NCBI GenBank assembly: GCA_946497265.1
Contig: CAMMKL010000031.1
Coordinates: 1 to 13,404, forward strand
Direction of reading: 5' to 3'
DNA length: 13,404 bases
Source of the DNA: an uncultured Clostridia bacterium
Lineage (GTDB): Bacteria > Bacillota > Clostridia > Oscillospirales > Acutalibacteraceae
In this document: positions 1 to 6,435 of the stretch, piece by piece
How positions within the stretch are numbered: the stretch's first letter is position 1
How the letters are laid out: each line of letters starts with the position of its first letter
Notes under the pieces: generated by a model
The model's database searches: none
Seen by the model: only the letters and a program-made list of their open reading frames with translations
What the model was told of the DNA's origin: nothing
Made by a program: the position numbers and the translations under genes

Positions 1-2
1 GA

Positions 3-83
3 ATCATCCTGTACCGTAAGGCCTTTTCGCAGAAAAATTTTGCCAACCCGCACACCATGCTCTTTTTCTGGTACAATCGATAG
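3..83 (+). CDS. Possible C-terminal end of a truncated left-edge gene
   Basis: The frame starting at base 3 is open from the window edge to a TAG at 81-83 and would encode the last 26 residues of a protein, ending in ANPHTMLFFWYNR. Its composition is protein-like, with G or C in many third positions. However, the other strand is also open from an ATG at 97 to the edge (32 codons, starting MNIPAYRLYQKK), and frame 1 stays open to 159. The piece is therefore too short to be sure which is real. I do not recognise a family in either reading. A same-strand gene ending here would fit the direction of everything up to 8644. Confidence 0.3.
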   Translation: MILYRKAFSQKNFANPHTMLFFWYNR

Positions 84-130
84 GCGGGAATGTTCATGCC
101 AGCACCATCGGATGGCTATTGCATTTTTTA

Positions 131-159
131 TTGCGAATCCTTTCCTAATGGCATATTAG
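131..159 (+). promoter_or_regulatory. Weak candidate promoter for the ATPase/oxidoreductase operon
   Basis: TTGCGA at 131-136 is followed after 17 bases by TATTAG at 154-159. Each hexamer matches the sigma-A consensus at about four of six positions. The -10 overlaps the right half of the dyad at 144-160, which would suit repressor control. No better pair was found between 100 and 250, but the match is modest. Confidence 0.3.
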
Positions 160-160
160 G
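144..160. promoter_or_regulatory. Perfect 6-bp dyad, operator-like
   Basis: CCTAAT at 144-149 and ATTAGG at 155-160 are exact reverse complements separated by GGCAT, a 17-bp symmetric site about 100 bases upstream of the first gene. It overlaps the best -10 candidate. The size and symmetry suit a dimeric helix-turn-helix repressor. No regulator gene is visible nearby to pair with it. Confidence 0.35.
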
Positions 161-200
161 TGCTAAACTAAAAGATAACGTCTATTCAATAAGTTTCTGT

Positions 201-235
201 GATGAAACCAAACATAGATCGTATTTGGTTTCGTC
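201..235 (+). repeat. 12-bp stem-loop in the 5' leader
   Basis: The arms at 201-212 (GATGAAACCAAA) and 224-235 (TTTGGTTTCGTC) pair over 12 positions with one G-U wobble, around an 11-base loop. The 3' arm ends about 10 bases before the Shine-Dalgarno sequence of the gene at 258. No T-run follows on either strand, so it is not a standard terminator. It could be a 5' UTR stem affecting mRNA stability or translation, or an operator. Confidence 0.45.
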
Positions 236-257
236 CGTAGAAACAGGAGGTGATTGA

Positions 258-938
258 TTGCCGGAATTCGGTAATTTCATCATAGTCTGCGGCCATTACG
301 GTTGCGGAAAGACAAATTTTTCCATGAACCTTGCCGTCCGCTTGACGGAAGAAGGCAGAAAGGTTACCATGGTTGACCTTGATCTGGTAAACCCTTATTT
401 CCGCACGTCGGATTATGCTCCCGTGCTGGAGAAAAAAGGGATACGCCTGGTGGCTCCGGTCTTTGCGCATAGCAATCTTGATTTACCCGCCATGCCTGCC
501 GAGATCGAGACGGTTTTTTCCATACGGGACGGCACGGTGATCATCGACGTTGGTGGAGACGACGCGGGGGCGACGGCGCTGGGCCGCTATGCCGGACGCA
601 TCCGGGAGATGGAAGGCGTGCAGATGCTGTATCTGATAAACCGTTACCGCGCGCTGACCAAATCACCGGAGGAGGCCGCAGCATTGCTGCGGGAGATTGA
701 AACTGCCTGCCGGTTAAAGGCGACCGGCGTGGTTAACAATTCGCATCTGCAAAACAATACCACGGCGCAGGATGTGGAAGCTTCTATGGATTTCGCGCGC
801 CGCACGGCGGAGCTATTAAGTTTGCCGCTGGTGCTCACCACGGCTCCCCGCCGTTTGCAGGAGGAGCTTAGCGCCAAAATACCGGATTTGTTTCCGGTTG
901 ACCGATATGTAACGCCCCCATGGGAAGTTATGGGATAA
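258..938 (+). CDS. ParA/MinD-like P-loop ATPase, function unknown
   Basis: This 226-residue protein has a Walker A motif at residues 12-19 (GHYGCGKT), a switch-like segment at 40-48 (DLDLVNPYF), and a Walker B-like strand at 94-100 (VIIDVGG). It belongs to the SIMIBI class of nucleotide-binding proteins. The ParA/MinD signature lysine early in the P-loop (KGGxGKT) is replaced by His13, so classic dimer activation may not apply. There is no CxxC pair as in Mrp/NBP35 iron-sulfur carriers, no membrane segment and no partner ParB. The start is TTG at 258, set by an excellent AGGAGGTGAT Shine-Dalgarno just upstream. The stop codon overlaps the ribosome site of the ferredoxin gene, so it is probably the first gene of the oxidoreductase operon. 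An assembly, maturation or regulatory role for that enzyme is only inference from position. Confidence 0.85.
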   Translation: MPEFGNFIIVCGHYGCGKTNFSMNLAVRLTEEGRKVTMVDLDLVNPYFRTSDYAPVLEKKGIRLVAPVFAHSNLDLPAMPAEIETVFSIRDGTVIIDVGGDDAGATALGRYAGRIREMEGVQMLYLINRYRALTKSPEEAAALLREIETACRLKATGVVNNSHLQNNTTAQDVEASMDFARRTAELLSLPLVLTTAPRRLQEELSAKIPDLFPVDRYVTPPWEVMG

Positions 939-955
939 AGGAGGAAGTGACGAGA

Positions 956-1162
956 ATGCCAAGAATTATTGTGAGGGAAGAAACCTGTAAGGGCTGCGAA
1001 CTTTGTGTCAACGCCTGCCCGCGCAAGATCATTGCGCTGGCCAAGGATAAAATCAACAGCAAAGGCTATCACCCGGCGCAGTTGATGGAGCAGGAAAAAT
1101 GCACCGGCTGTGCCGCGTGTGCGACGATGTGCCCGGATGTGGCGATTATTGTGGAAAGGTAG
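956..1162 (+). CDS. 2-oxoacid:ferredoxin oxidoreductase, delta (ferredoxin-like) subunit
   Basis: A 68-residue ferredoxin with two complete [4Fe-4S] motifs: Cys11, 14, 17, 21 (CKGCELCVNACP) and Cys49, 52, 55, 59 (CTGCAACATMCP). In four-subunit oxidoreductases of the VOR/KOR kind this subunit passes electrons from the thiamine-bound intermediate to an external ferredoxin. I chose ATG 956 over the upstream in-frame ATG at 920. The latter lies inside the preceding gene, whereas AAAGGAGG at 937-944 precedes 956 and the family normally starts just before the first cluster motif. The alpha subunit starts 8 bases after its stop, so the genes are co-transcribed. Confidence 0.93.
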   Translation: MPRIIVREETCKGCELCVNACPRKIIALAKDKINSKGYHPAQLMEQEKCTGCAACATMCPDVAIIVER

Positions 1163-1170
1163 TGGCGTAA

Positions 1171-2235
1171 GTGGCGGAAAGAGTATTAATGAAAGGAAAC
1201 GAAGCGCTTGCGGAGGCCGCGATTCAGGCCGGATGCAGGCACTTCTTTGGATACCCCATCACGCCCCAGACCGAGCTGGCGGCGTATATGTCCAAACGGA
1301 TGCCGAAAATCGGAGGCACCTATCTGCAGGCGGAATCCGAGATCGCGGCGATCAACATGGTGCTGGGCGCAGCTTCGGCGGGCGTGCGCGCCATGACCTC
1401 CTCCTCTTCTCCGGGCATCAGCCTGAAGGGGGAAGGTATTTCTTATATTGCGGGTTCCGACCTGCCGGCTCTCATCATCAACGTACAGCGCGGCGGCCCC
1501 GGACTTGGCGGCATCCAGCCTTCCCAGGCGGACTATTGGCAGGCCACCAAAGCGCTGGGACACGGGGATTTTCAAATTTTGGTGTTTGCACCTTCTACAG
1601 TGCAGGAAATGGTGGATCTGGTTTCCGACGCCTTTGACCTGGCAGATACATATCGTATGCCGGCCATGATTTTGGCGGATGGTATGCTGGGCCAAATGAT
1701 GGAACCGGTTGAGATCCGTTCCAATGAACACAAAAAGCCGATTGAAAAACCTTGGGCGACTACCGGCCACCAAAACAAACGGGTACATAATGTGGTAAAT
1801 TCCCTTTACTTGCAGCCCAAGGATCTGGAACGGCTGGTGCGGGAGCGCTTTGCCCGCTATGAGGTGATCAAGCAGAAGGAACAGCGCGCAGAGGAATACC
1901 TGACTGAAGACGCTGATTTGGTGCTGGTGGCTTACGGGGCTTCTTCCCGTGTGGCGCGCAGCGCGGTGAACAAGGCGCGTGAACAAGGGTTCAAGGTGGG
2001 CCTGGTACGGCCCATTACCCTGTGGCCCTTCCCGACAGATGTGTTGCAGAAGAATGCCAAAACGGCCAAAGGGTTCCTTTGCGTGGAAATGAGTATGGGC
2101 CAGATGGTGGATGACGTCCGCTTGGCGGTCAACGGCGCGGTGCCGGTCGATTTTTACGGGCGTACAGGCGGCATGATCCCCTCGCCTGCTGAAATTCTTA
2201 CCAAAATGAAAGAAATATTGGGAGGTGCGCAGTAA
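1171..2235 (+). CDS. vorB: 2-oxoacid:ferredoxin oxidoreductase, alpha subunit (VorB/KorA type)
   Basis: A 354-residue alpha subunit of a CoA-dependent 2-oxoacid:ferredoxin oxidoreductase, which oxidatively decarboxylates 2-oxoacids to acyl-CoA in the cytoplasm, or runs in reverse. Family motifs are clear: GYPITPQTE at residues 27-35, QAESE at 53-57, TSSSSPGISL at 76-85 and RGGPGLG at 107-113. From about residue 248 comes the second domain, containing LVAYGASSR and ending in a conserved PFTR-like region. The overall pattern is nearest the branched-chain (3-methyl-2-oxobutanoate) VorB group, but 2-oxoglutarate enzymes are very similar, so the substrate is not settled. The start is taken as GTG 1171, because the family usually has a few residues before MKGNEA. 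ATG 1189, with GGAAAG upstream, is a fair alternative. It overlaps the beta gene by one base. Confidence 0.93.
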   Translation: MAERVLMKGNEALAEAAIQAGCRHFFGYPITPQTELAAYMSKRMPKIGGTYLQAESEIAAINMVLGAASAGVRAMTSSSSPGISLKGEGISYIAGSDLPALIINVQRGGPGLGGIQPSQADYWQATKALGHGDFQILVFAPSTVQEMVDLVSDAFDLADTYRMPAMILADGMLGQMMEPVEIRSNEHKKPIEKPWATTGHQNKRVHNVVNSLYLQPKDLERLVRERFARYEVIKQKEQRAEEYLTEDADLVLVAYGASSRVARSAVNKAREQGFKVGLVRPITLWPFPTDVLQKNAKTAKGFLCVEMSMGQMVDDVRLAVNGAVPVDFYGRTGGMIPSPAEILTKMKEILGGAQ

Positions 2236-2999
2236 TGGCAATTGTATTTGACAGACCTCACGCCCTCACAGAAGTCCCCTTCCACTATTGCCCCGGCTGT
2301 ACGCATGGGATTGTACACCGGCTAGTGGCCGAGGTGCTGGACGAGCTGGGCGTGGAAGGGCGCACGGTTGGCGTGGCCCCGGTAGGCTGCGCGGTTATGA
2401 ATTATGATTATTTTTCCTGCGATATGGTGGAGGCGCCGCACGGCCGTGCGCCTGCGGTGGCGACCGGCCTGAAGCGGGCCCTTCCGGAAAACGTAATTTT
2501 TACTTATCAGGGTGACGGCGACCTCGCCGCCATTGGTACGGCGGAAACTGTCCATGCGGCGACCCGTGGCGAAAACATCACAGTGATCTTTATCAACAAC
2601 GCAATCTACGGTATGACCGGCGGCCAGATGGCGCCTACTTCGTTGCCCGGACAGGTTACCCAAACCACACCCTATGGCCGCGACGTGAATACTGCCGGCT
2701 ATCCGGTACGCGTATGTGAGTTGCTTTCTACCTTGGACGGCGTTGCACTGGCGCAGCGCGTGGCAGTTGATTGCGTCAAAAATGTAGTGACTGCCAAAAA
2801 GGCAATTAAAAAAGCGTTCCAAAATCAGATTGACGGTAAGGGCTTCTCCATTGTAGAAGTGCTTTCTACCTGCCCCACCAACTGGGGATTGACTCCGGCG
2901 GAAGCGATGCAGTGGCTTCGTGATAATATGATGCCGTATTATCCGCTTGGCGTTTACAAGGACAGCGTAAAGGGGGCGAGAATCCGTGGCGAAGAGTAA
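2235..2999 (+). CDS. 2-oxoacid:ferredoxin oxidoreductase, beta (TPP-binding) subunit
   Basis: This 254-residue subunit carries the catalytic thiamine diphosphate and a [4Fe-4S] cluster. The TPP/Mg motif runs from GDGD at residues 93-96 to NN at 121-122, followed by IYGMTGGQ. Four cysteines fit the expected cluster ligands: Cys19 and Cys22 (CPGC), Cys52, and Cys213 in STCPTNWG. The spacing resembles that of characterised archaeal beta subunits. GGAGGTG at 2221-2227, inside the end of the alpha gene, is a strong ribosome site, and the ATG shares its A with the alpha stop. The gamma gene begins 14 bases before this gene ends. These overlaps point to coupled translation and a fixed subunit ratio. 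Confidence 0.93.
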   Translation: MAIVFDRPHALTEVPFHYCPGCTHGIVHRLVAEVLDELGVEGRTVGVAPVGCAVMNYDYFSCDMVEAPHGRAPAVATGLKRALPENVIFTYQGDGDLAAIGTAETVHAATRGENITVIFINNAIYGMTGGQMAPTSLPGQVTQTTPYGRDVNTAGYPVRVCELLSTLDGVALAQRVAVDCVKNVVTAKKAIKKAFQNQIDGKGFSIVEVLSTCPTNWGLTPAEAMQWLRDNMMPYYPLGVYKDSVKGARIRGEE

Positions 3000-3534
3000 A
3001 GATTTGAATATGTTGCTGGCCGGTTTCGGAGGCCAGGGTGTACTGTTTGCCGGAAAGGTGATTGCTTACGGTGGATTGATGGACAATAAAGAAATTTCCT
3101 GGCTGCCTTCCTACGGCCCGGAGATGCGCGGCGGCACGGCTAACTGCTCCATCTGTATTTCCGATGAACCGATCGGTTCTCCGCTGGTGCTTACCCCGAA
3201 TGTATTCGTAGCCATGAACCTGCCGTCCTTCGACCGGTTTATCAACGACGTTGAACCAGGCGGCATCGTGGTGGTGGACAGCACCTTAATCAATAAAAAA
3301 GTGGAACGTACCGACGTACAGGCTTTCTATATTCCTGCCAGCAGGCTGGCGGAGGAAAACGGCCTAAAGGGCGGTGCAAACATTATTCTGATCGGCAAGC
3401 TTTTCCGGGAATGTGGATTCTGTTCCCGCGAAGCTTTGGATAAGGCGATTGAAAAGTGTGTGCCGGTGCACAAAGCCCATCTGATGGGAAATAATAAAAA
3501 AGCCTTGGAAATCGGAATGAGCTACGAAGGCTGA
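2986..3534 (+). CDS. 2-oxoacid:ferredoxin oxidoreductase, gamma subunit
   Basis: A 182-residue protein of the pyruvate/ketoisovalerate oxidoreductase gamma family. It shows the N-terminal nucleotide-loop signature GFGGQG at residues 13-18, then PSYGPEMRGG at 41-50 and the TANCSICISD stretch, all typical of this subunit, which helps bind CoA. Its length is normal. The GTG start at 2986 lies inside the beta gene, 14 bases before its stop, with AGGGGGCGAG upstream as ribosome site. It is the last gene of the operon: a strong hairpin lies just after its stop. Together with the three preceding genes it completes a four-subunit enzyme. Confidence 0.92.
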   Translation: MAKSKDLNMLLAGFGGQGVLFAGKVIAYGGLMDNKEISWLPSYGPEMRGGTANCSICISDEPIGSPLVLTPNVFVAMNLPSFDRFINDVEPGGIVVVDSTLINKKVERTDVQAFYIPASRLAEENGLKGGANIILIGKLFRECGFCSREALDKAIEKCVPVHKAHLMGNNKKALEIGMSYEG

Positions 3535-3542
3535 TATTATTT

Positions 3543-3580
3543 AAGAAAGGTCCGGATTGCAAAGAATCCGGGCCTTTCTT
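3543..3580 (+). terminator. Hairpin terminator closing the oxidoreductase operon
   Basis: The arms at 3543-3558 and 3565-3580 pair over 16 positions with one G-U wobble, around a 6-base loop (GCAAAG). The stem starts 8 bases after the gamma stop codon. Its 3' arm ends CCTTTCTT, so the U-rich tract is part of the stem and short; termination may be incomplete. The end of the stem is shared with the -35 element of the next promoter. Confidence 0.75.
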
Positions 3581-3607
3581 GCATCTTATGGATAGAAAAG
3601 GTATAAT
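3579..3607 (+). promoter_or_regulatory. Promoter of ispD-ispF
   Basis: TTGCAT at 3579-3584 and a perfect TATAAT at 3602-3607 are separated by 17 bases. The predicted start of transcription is near 3614, about 70 bases upstream of the ispD start codon. The first two bases of the -35 belong to the terminator stem of the preceding operon. Confidence 0.65.
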
Positions 3608-3684
3608 GGAAAAAACATATCCGCCCATGTGGCGTCGATCATTTTTAGAAGGACGGCTACGGCTTTGGGAAAGGGGTTTTTATT

Positions 3685-4395
3685 TTGGGACAGACACCAT
3701 ATGTATCGGCCATTCTGGTGGCGGCGGGCGCTTCTACCCGTATGGGAGGCGGTGTTAACAAGCAATTAATGCCTATCCATGGGAAACCGGCCCTATATTA
3801 TACCATTAAGGCCTTTGAGGACACAGATGCAGTGCGGGAGATTGTTCTTGTTTGCCGCCGGCAGGAAGCCGGTGCATTTGCACAGCTTGTGAAGAAATCC
3901 GGGTTTCAAAAGGTGAAGGCGTTTGCTACCGGCGGGGCGACCCGCCAGGAGTCGGTGATTTCCGGTATTGCATCCGCGTCTGCGCAGGCGGACTATTTTG
4001 CAATACACGACGGTGCGCGCTGCATGGTAACGCCACAGCTGATTGAACAGGTTATACGGGACGCGGTAGAGCATCGGGCGGCTACAGCCGCAGTGCCGGT
4101 AAAGGATACCATCAAGGTGTCGGATTCCGAAGGCTTTGTCTGGGGAACACCGCGCCGCTCGGTGTTGTGGGCGGTACAGACGCCGCAGATATTTGAAAAA
4201 ACCTTATACATGCAGGCTGTGGCGGAAGCCAGAAAGAAAGGGGCCGATTATACCGACGATTGCCAGCTGGTGGAACAGCTGGGAGCACGGGTACACCTTT
4301 GTATGGGAAGCTATGAAAACAATAAACTGACTACGTCGGAGGATCTTGCCTTAGCCGAACAAATATTAAAGAAACGGGAGGAAGCAGTAAGATGA
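3685..4395 (+). CDS. ispD: 2-C-methyl-D-erythritol 4-phosphate cytidylyltransferase
   Basis: IspD joins CTP and methylerythritol phosphate to give CDP-methylerythritol in the MEP isoprenoid pathway. The 236 residues carry the nucleotide-binding signature LVAAGASTRMGG at 11-22 followed by NKQ at 25-27, ATGGATRQESV at 81-91, HDGAR at 108-112, PVKDT at 138-142, TPR at 155-157 and QTPQ at 165-168. TDD in the C-terminal part also fits the family. The start is TTG 3685, supported by AAAGGGG about 10 bases upstream and by the motif position. Its stop overlaps the ispF start as ATGA. This ispD-ispF order is common, and the second step enzyme IspE is not in the window. Confidence 0.95.
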   Translation: MGQTPYVSAILVAAGASTRMGGGVNKQLMPIHGKPALYYTIKAFEDTDAVREIVLVCRRQEAGAFAQLVKKSGFQKVKAFATGGATRQESVISGIASASAQADYFAIHDGARCMVTPQLIEQVIRDAVEHRAATAAVPVKDTIKVSDSEGFVWGTPRRSVLWAVQTPQIFEKTLYMQAVAEARKKGADYTDDCQLVEQLGARVHLCMGSYENNKLTTSEDLALAEQILKKREEAVR

Positions 4396-4859
4396 GAATT
4401 GGGCATGGCTATGATGTGCACCGTTTAACAGAAGGCCGGAAATGCATCATCGGCGGGGTGGAAATCCCTTTTGAGAAGGGGCTCCTGGGGCATTCCGATG
4501 CAGACGTGCTGGCCCATGCTGTGATGGACGCCCTCCTGGGCGCGGCCGCCTTGGGAGACATCGGCGGCTTGTTCCCGGATACCGACCCGCGTTACCAGGG
4601 AGCCGATAGCCTGCGGCTGCTTTCCTATGTGTGCGAGCAGGTTCGCACGGAAGGATATGAGATAGCGAACATTGACGCTACCATTCTTGCCCAAGCGCCC
4701 AAGATGAAACCTTATATAATGGAAATGCGCCAAAAACTTGCCGGGGTTTGCCGGGTTTCAGTGGATCAGGTGAGCGTCAAAGCAACCACAGAGGAAGGCC
4801 TAGGATTTACTGGTTCGGGGGAAGGCATTGCGGCGCATGCCGTATGCCTGCTCCTGTAG
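4392..4859 (+). CDS. ispF: 2-C-methyl-D-erythritol 2,4-cyclodiphosphate synthase
   Basis: IspF cyclises CDP-methylerythritol 2-phosphate with loss of CMP. The 155-residue length is normal for this trimeric zinc enzyme. The zinc ligands are Asp8, His10 (GYDVH) and His42. Other signatures are HSDAD at 34-38, GDIGGLFPDTD at 55-65 and KATTEEGLGFTG at 130-141. GGGAGGAAG just upstream is the ribosome site, and the 4-base ATGA overlap with ispD indicates coupled translation. Both genes are separate, not fused as in some proteobacteria. Confidence 0.97.
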   Translation: MRIGHGYDVHRLTEGRKCIIGGVEIPFEKGLLGHSDADVLAHAVMDALLGAAALGDIGGLFPDTDPRYQGADSLRLLSYVCEQVRTEGYEIANIDATILAQAPKMKPYIMEMRQKLAGVCRVSVDQVSVKATTEEGLGFTGSGEGIAAHAVCLLL

Positions 4860-4979
4860 AAGCCGGTCTCCTTTCAAACGGCGGTAAGACGCTTTTTCCT
4901 CTGCCCTTATACCCGGTTTGTGGATAAGCAATGTCAAGCACTTTTGCATATACTGTTAAAAAACAGAGAGGTGATTGCA
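4860..4979 (+). other. Intergenic gap after ispF, no clear signal
   Basis: These 120 bases separate ispF from the DUF3343 gene. A weak possible hairpin (GTCT 4867-4870 with AGAC near 4887) is followed by CTTTTT, which could be a poor terminator. A TATACT at 4949-4954 could be a -10, but no -35 lies at proper distance. Transcription of the next pair may therefore come partly from the ispD promoter. Confidence 0.3.
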
Positions 4980-5210
4980 ATGGGCAAGCCCATGCTTGTG
5001 TTGACTTCGATCACATATGCAATGAAGAGCAAGGATTTGCTTATGAATAAAGGAATTTCTTCCTATTTGGAGCGGATTCCCAAAACAGCAGAGACCGGGG
5101 GCTGTGGATACGGCCTGTATGTGCCCCGTCGGATTGACGAAGCGGAGGACATTCTGCGTCAGGCGGGCATCCGGATACTCAACCGGATGGACGGGGAGGC
5201 GTCGATGTGA
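4980..5210 (+). CDS. DUF3343 family protein, putative Se/S carrier-like
   Basis: A 76-residue soluble protein resembling DUF3343, a family named for a proposed role as a sulfur or selenium carrier. It begins with a beta strand (MLVLTSITYAM), has a helix with an IPKT-type segment, and carries the family's glycine-rich cysteine motif GGCGYG at residues 40-45, where Cys42 would be the carrier residue. The ATG at 4980 is chosen over the upstream ATG at 4920, because GAGAGGTGA lies directly before it and the family starts there. Its stop overlaps the GTG of the next gene (GTGA), a class V aminotransferase of the cysteine desulfurase family. That coupling supports a persulfide or selenide donor-acceptor pair, but function in this organism is inference. 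Confidence 0.8.
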   Translation: MGKPMLVLTSITYAMKSKDLLMNKGISSYLERIPKTAETGGCGYGLYVPRRIDEAEDILRQAGIRILNRMDGEASM

Positions 5211-6349
5211 TTTATCTGGACAATGCAGCCACGACATTCCCCAAGCCGGCCCAGGTAAGCCAGGCGGTGCGCATGTCCCTGCAAAAATATGGTGCGAATC
5301 CCGGCCGGAGCGGACACTCGATGTCTATCCGTGCCGTAGAAGAAGTATACAAATGCCGCGCAGAGGCCGCGCAGTTTTTCCATGCGCAAGGCCCGGAGCA
5401 GGTTATTTTTACCCTAAACTGTACCCATGCCGTCAATTTGGTACTCAAAGGGCTGTTAAAGCCGGGGGATCATGTAGTGGTTTCCTGCTTGGAGCACAAC
5501 GCCGTGATGCGGCCGCTGCAAAAGCTTTCCGAGATGGGGGTCGCTTATACAGCGGCCAAGGTGACCCCGGGGGACAACGACGCTACCCTCAATGGGTTTC
5601 GGCAAGCCTTGACGGCCAAAACCCGGCTGATCGTCTGTATGCACGCTTCCAACGTATGGGGGATACGCCTTCCAGTGGAACGCATCGCATCCCTTGGGCG
5701 GGAATATGGTGTGCCTATCCTGGTAGACGCCGCCCAGTCGGCGGGGGTTCTGCCAATTGATTTGCAGGACAGCGGCATTGATTATCTATGTGTAGCCGGC
5801 CATAAAGGGCTTTATGGCCCCATGGGTACCGGGATGCTTATCGTCAAAAACGGCGAGGAGCTTTCCACTTTGGTGGAAGGCGGCACAGGCACCAATTCGC
5901 TTTCCTATTTGCAGCCGGATTCCCTGCCGGAACGCTTTGAAAGCGGCACGCCCAATATGCCGGGGATCTCCGGCCTGCGCGCGGGGATTGCCTATGTGCG
6001 CAGCCTGACGCCGGAAGTTATCTTCCGCCATGAAAATAAGCTCATCATACGCCTTTATGACCATCTGAATGGGAAGAAAAGAGTAATTATTTATATGCCG
6101 CGCCCGGATTCGCGCTATTTTGCGCCGGTCCTTTCGTTTAATGTAGAAGGGGCGATGAGCGAGGAGATCGGCCAGCTTCTGAACAAAAACGGGGTCGCGG
6201 TACGCGCAGGGCTGCATTGCGCCCCGGCCGCGCATGTTTTCTGTGGCACCGAGCAAACCGGTGCGGTGCGTGTGTGTCCGTCGGCTTTCTCGACGAATGA
6301 GGAAATGGACCGCTTTGCGGCGATTCTTCATAAAATAATACGAAAATAA
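5207..6349 (+). CDS. Class V aminotransferase, cysteine desulfurase family protein
   Basis: A 380-residue PLP enzyme of the NifS/CsdA fold. The start MIYLDNAATTFPKP is typical. His97, Asp174 and Gln177 are the expected cofactor contacts, and Lys200 in AGHKGLYGP should form the Schiff base. Cys338 in RAGLHCAPAAH is positioned as the catalytic persulfide cysteine, so sulfur (or selenium) mobilisation from cysteine (or selenocysteine) is plausible. It resembles the group of stand-alone desulfurase-like proteins found beside DUF3343, some of which occur with selenium-dependent hydroxylase genes, rather than IscS or SufS: no iscU, sufU or suf genes adjoin it. The start is GTG 5207, four bases inside the preceding gene, with GGGGAGG upstream. 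No terminator is visible before the cdaA promoter. Confidence 0.88.
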   Translation: MIYLDNAATTFPKPAQVSQAVRMSLQKYGANPGRSGHSMSIRAVEEVYKCRAEAAQFFHAQGPEQVIFTLNCTHAVNLVLKGLLKPGDHVVVSCLEHNAVMRPLQKLSEMGVAYTAAKVTPGDNDATLNGFRQALTAKTRLIVCMHASNVWGIRLPVERIASLGREYGVPILVDAAQSAGVLPIDLQDSGIDYLCVAGHKGLYGPMGTGMLIVKNGEELSTLVEGGTGTNSLSYLQPDSLPERFESGTPNMPGISGLRAGIAYVRSLTPEVIFRHENKLIIRLYDHLNGKKRVIIYMPRPDSRYFAPVLSFNVEGAMSEEIGQLLNKNGVAVRAGLHCAPAAHVFCGTEQTGAVRVCPSAFSTNEEMDRFAAILHKIIRK

Positions 6350-6362
6350 CCCGGTAAAAGCA

Positions 6363-6390
6363 TTGCATAACAGTCCAGATATGTTAAAAT
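6363..6390 (+). promoter_or_regulatory. Promoter of cdaA-cdaR
   Basis: TTGCAT at 6363-6368 is followed after 16 bases by TAAAAT at 6385-6390 (TTAAAA one base earlier is the alternative reading). It lies just after the desulfurase stop and about 45 bases before the cdaA start codon. Confidence 0.5.
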
Positions 6391-6435
6391 GAAGATGTCT
6401 AATAGCGGGGTGCCGTAGGAAGGAAGGCAAAAGGG

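Noticed and set aside
1186..2241. 351-codon open frame on the minus strand opposite the alpha subunit gene
   Set aside because: It is rich in His, Arg and Gln with no family pattern, and lies wholly over a confidently identified gene; it is a codon-bias shadow.
3606..3700. ATG frame beginning at the -10 of the ispD promoter
   Set aside because: The start codon would lie upstream of the predicted transcript start, and there is no ribosome site.
5104..5760. 218-codon plus-strand frame overlapping the desulfurase start
   Set aside because: Arg/Gly/Cys-rich composition, no ribosome site, overlaps two genes with clear motifs.
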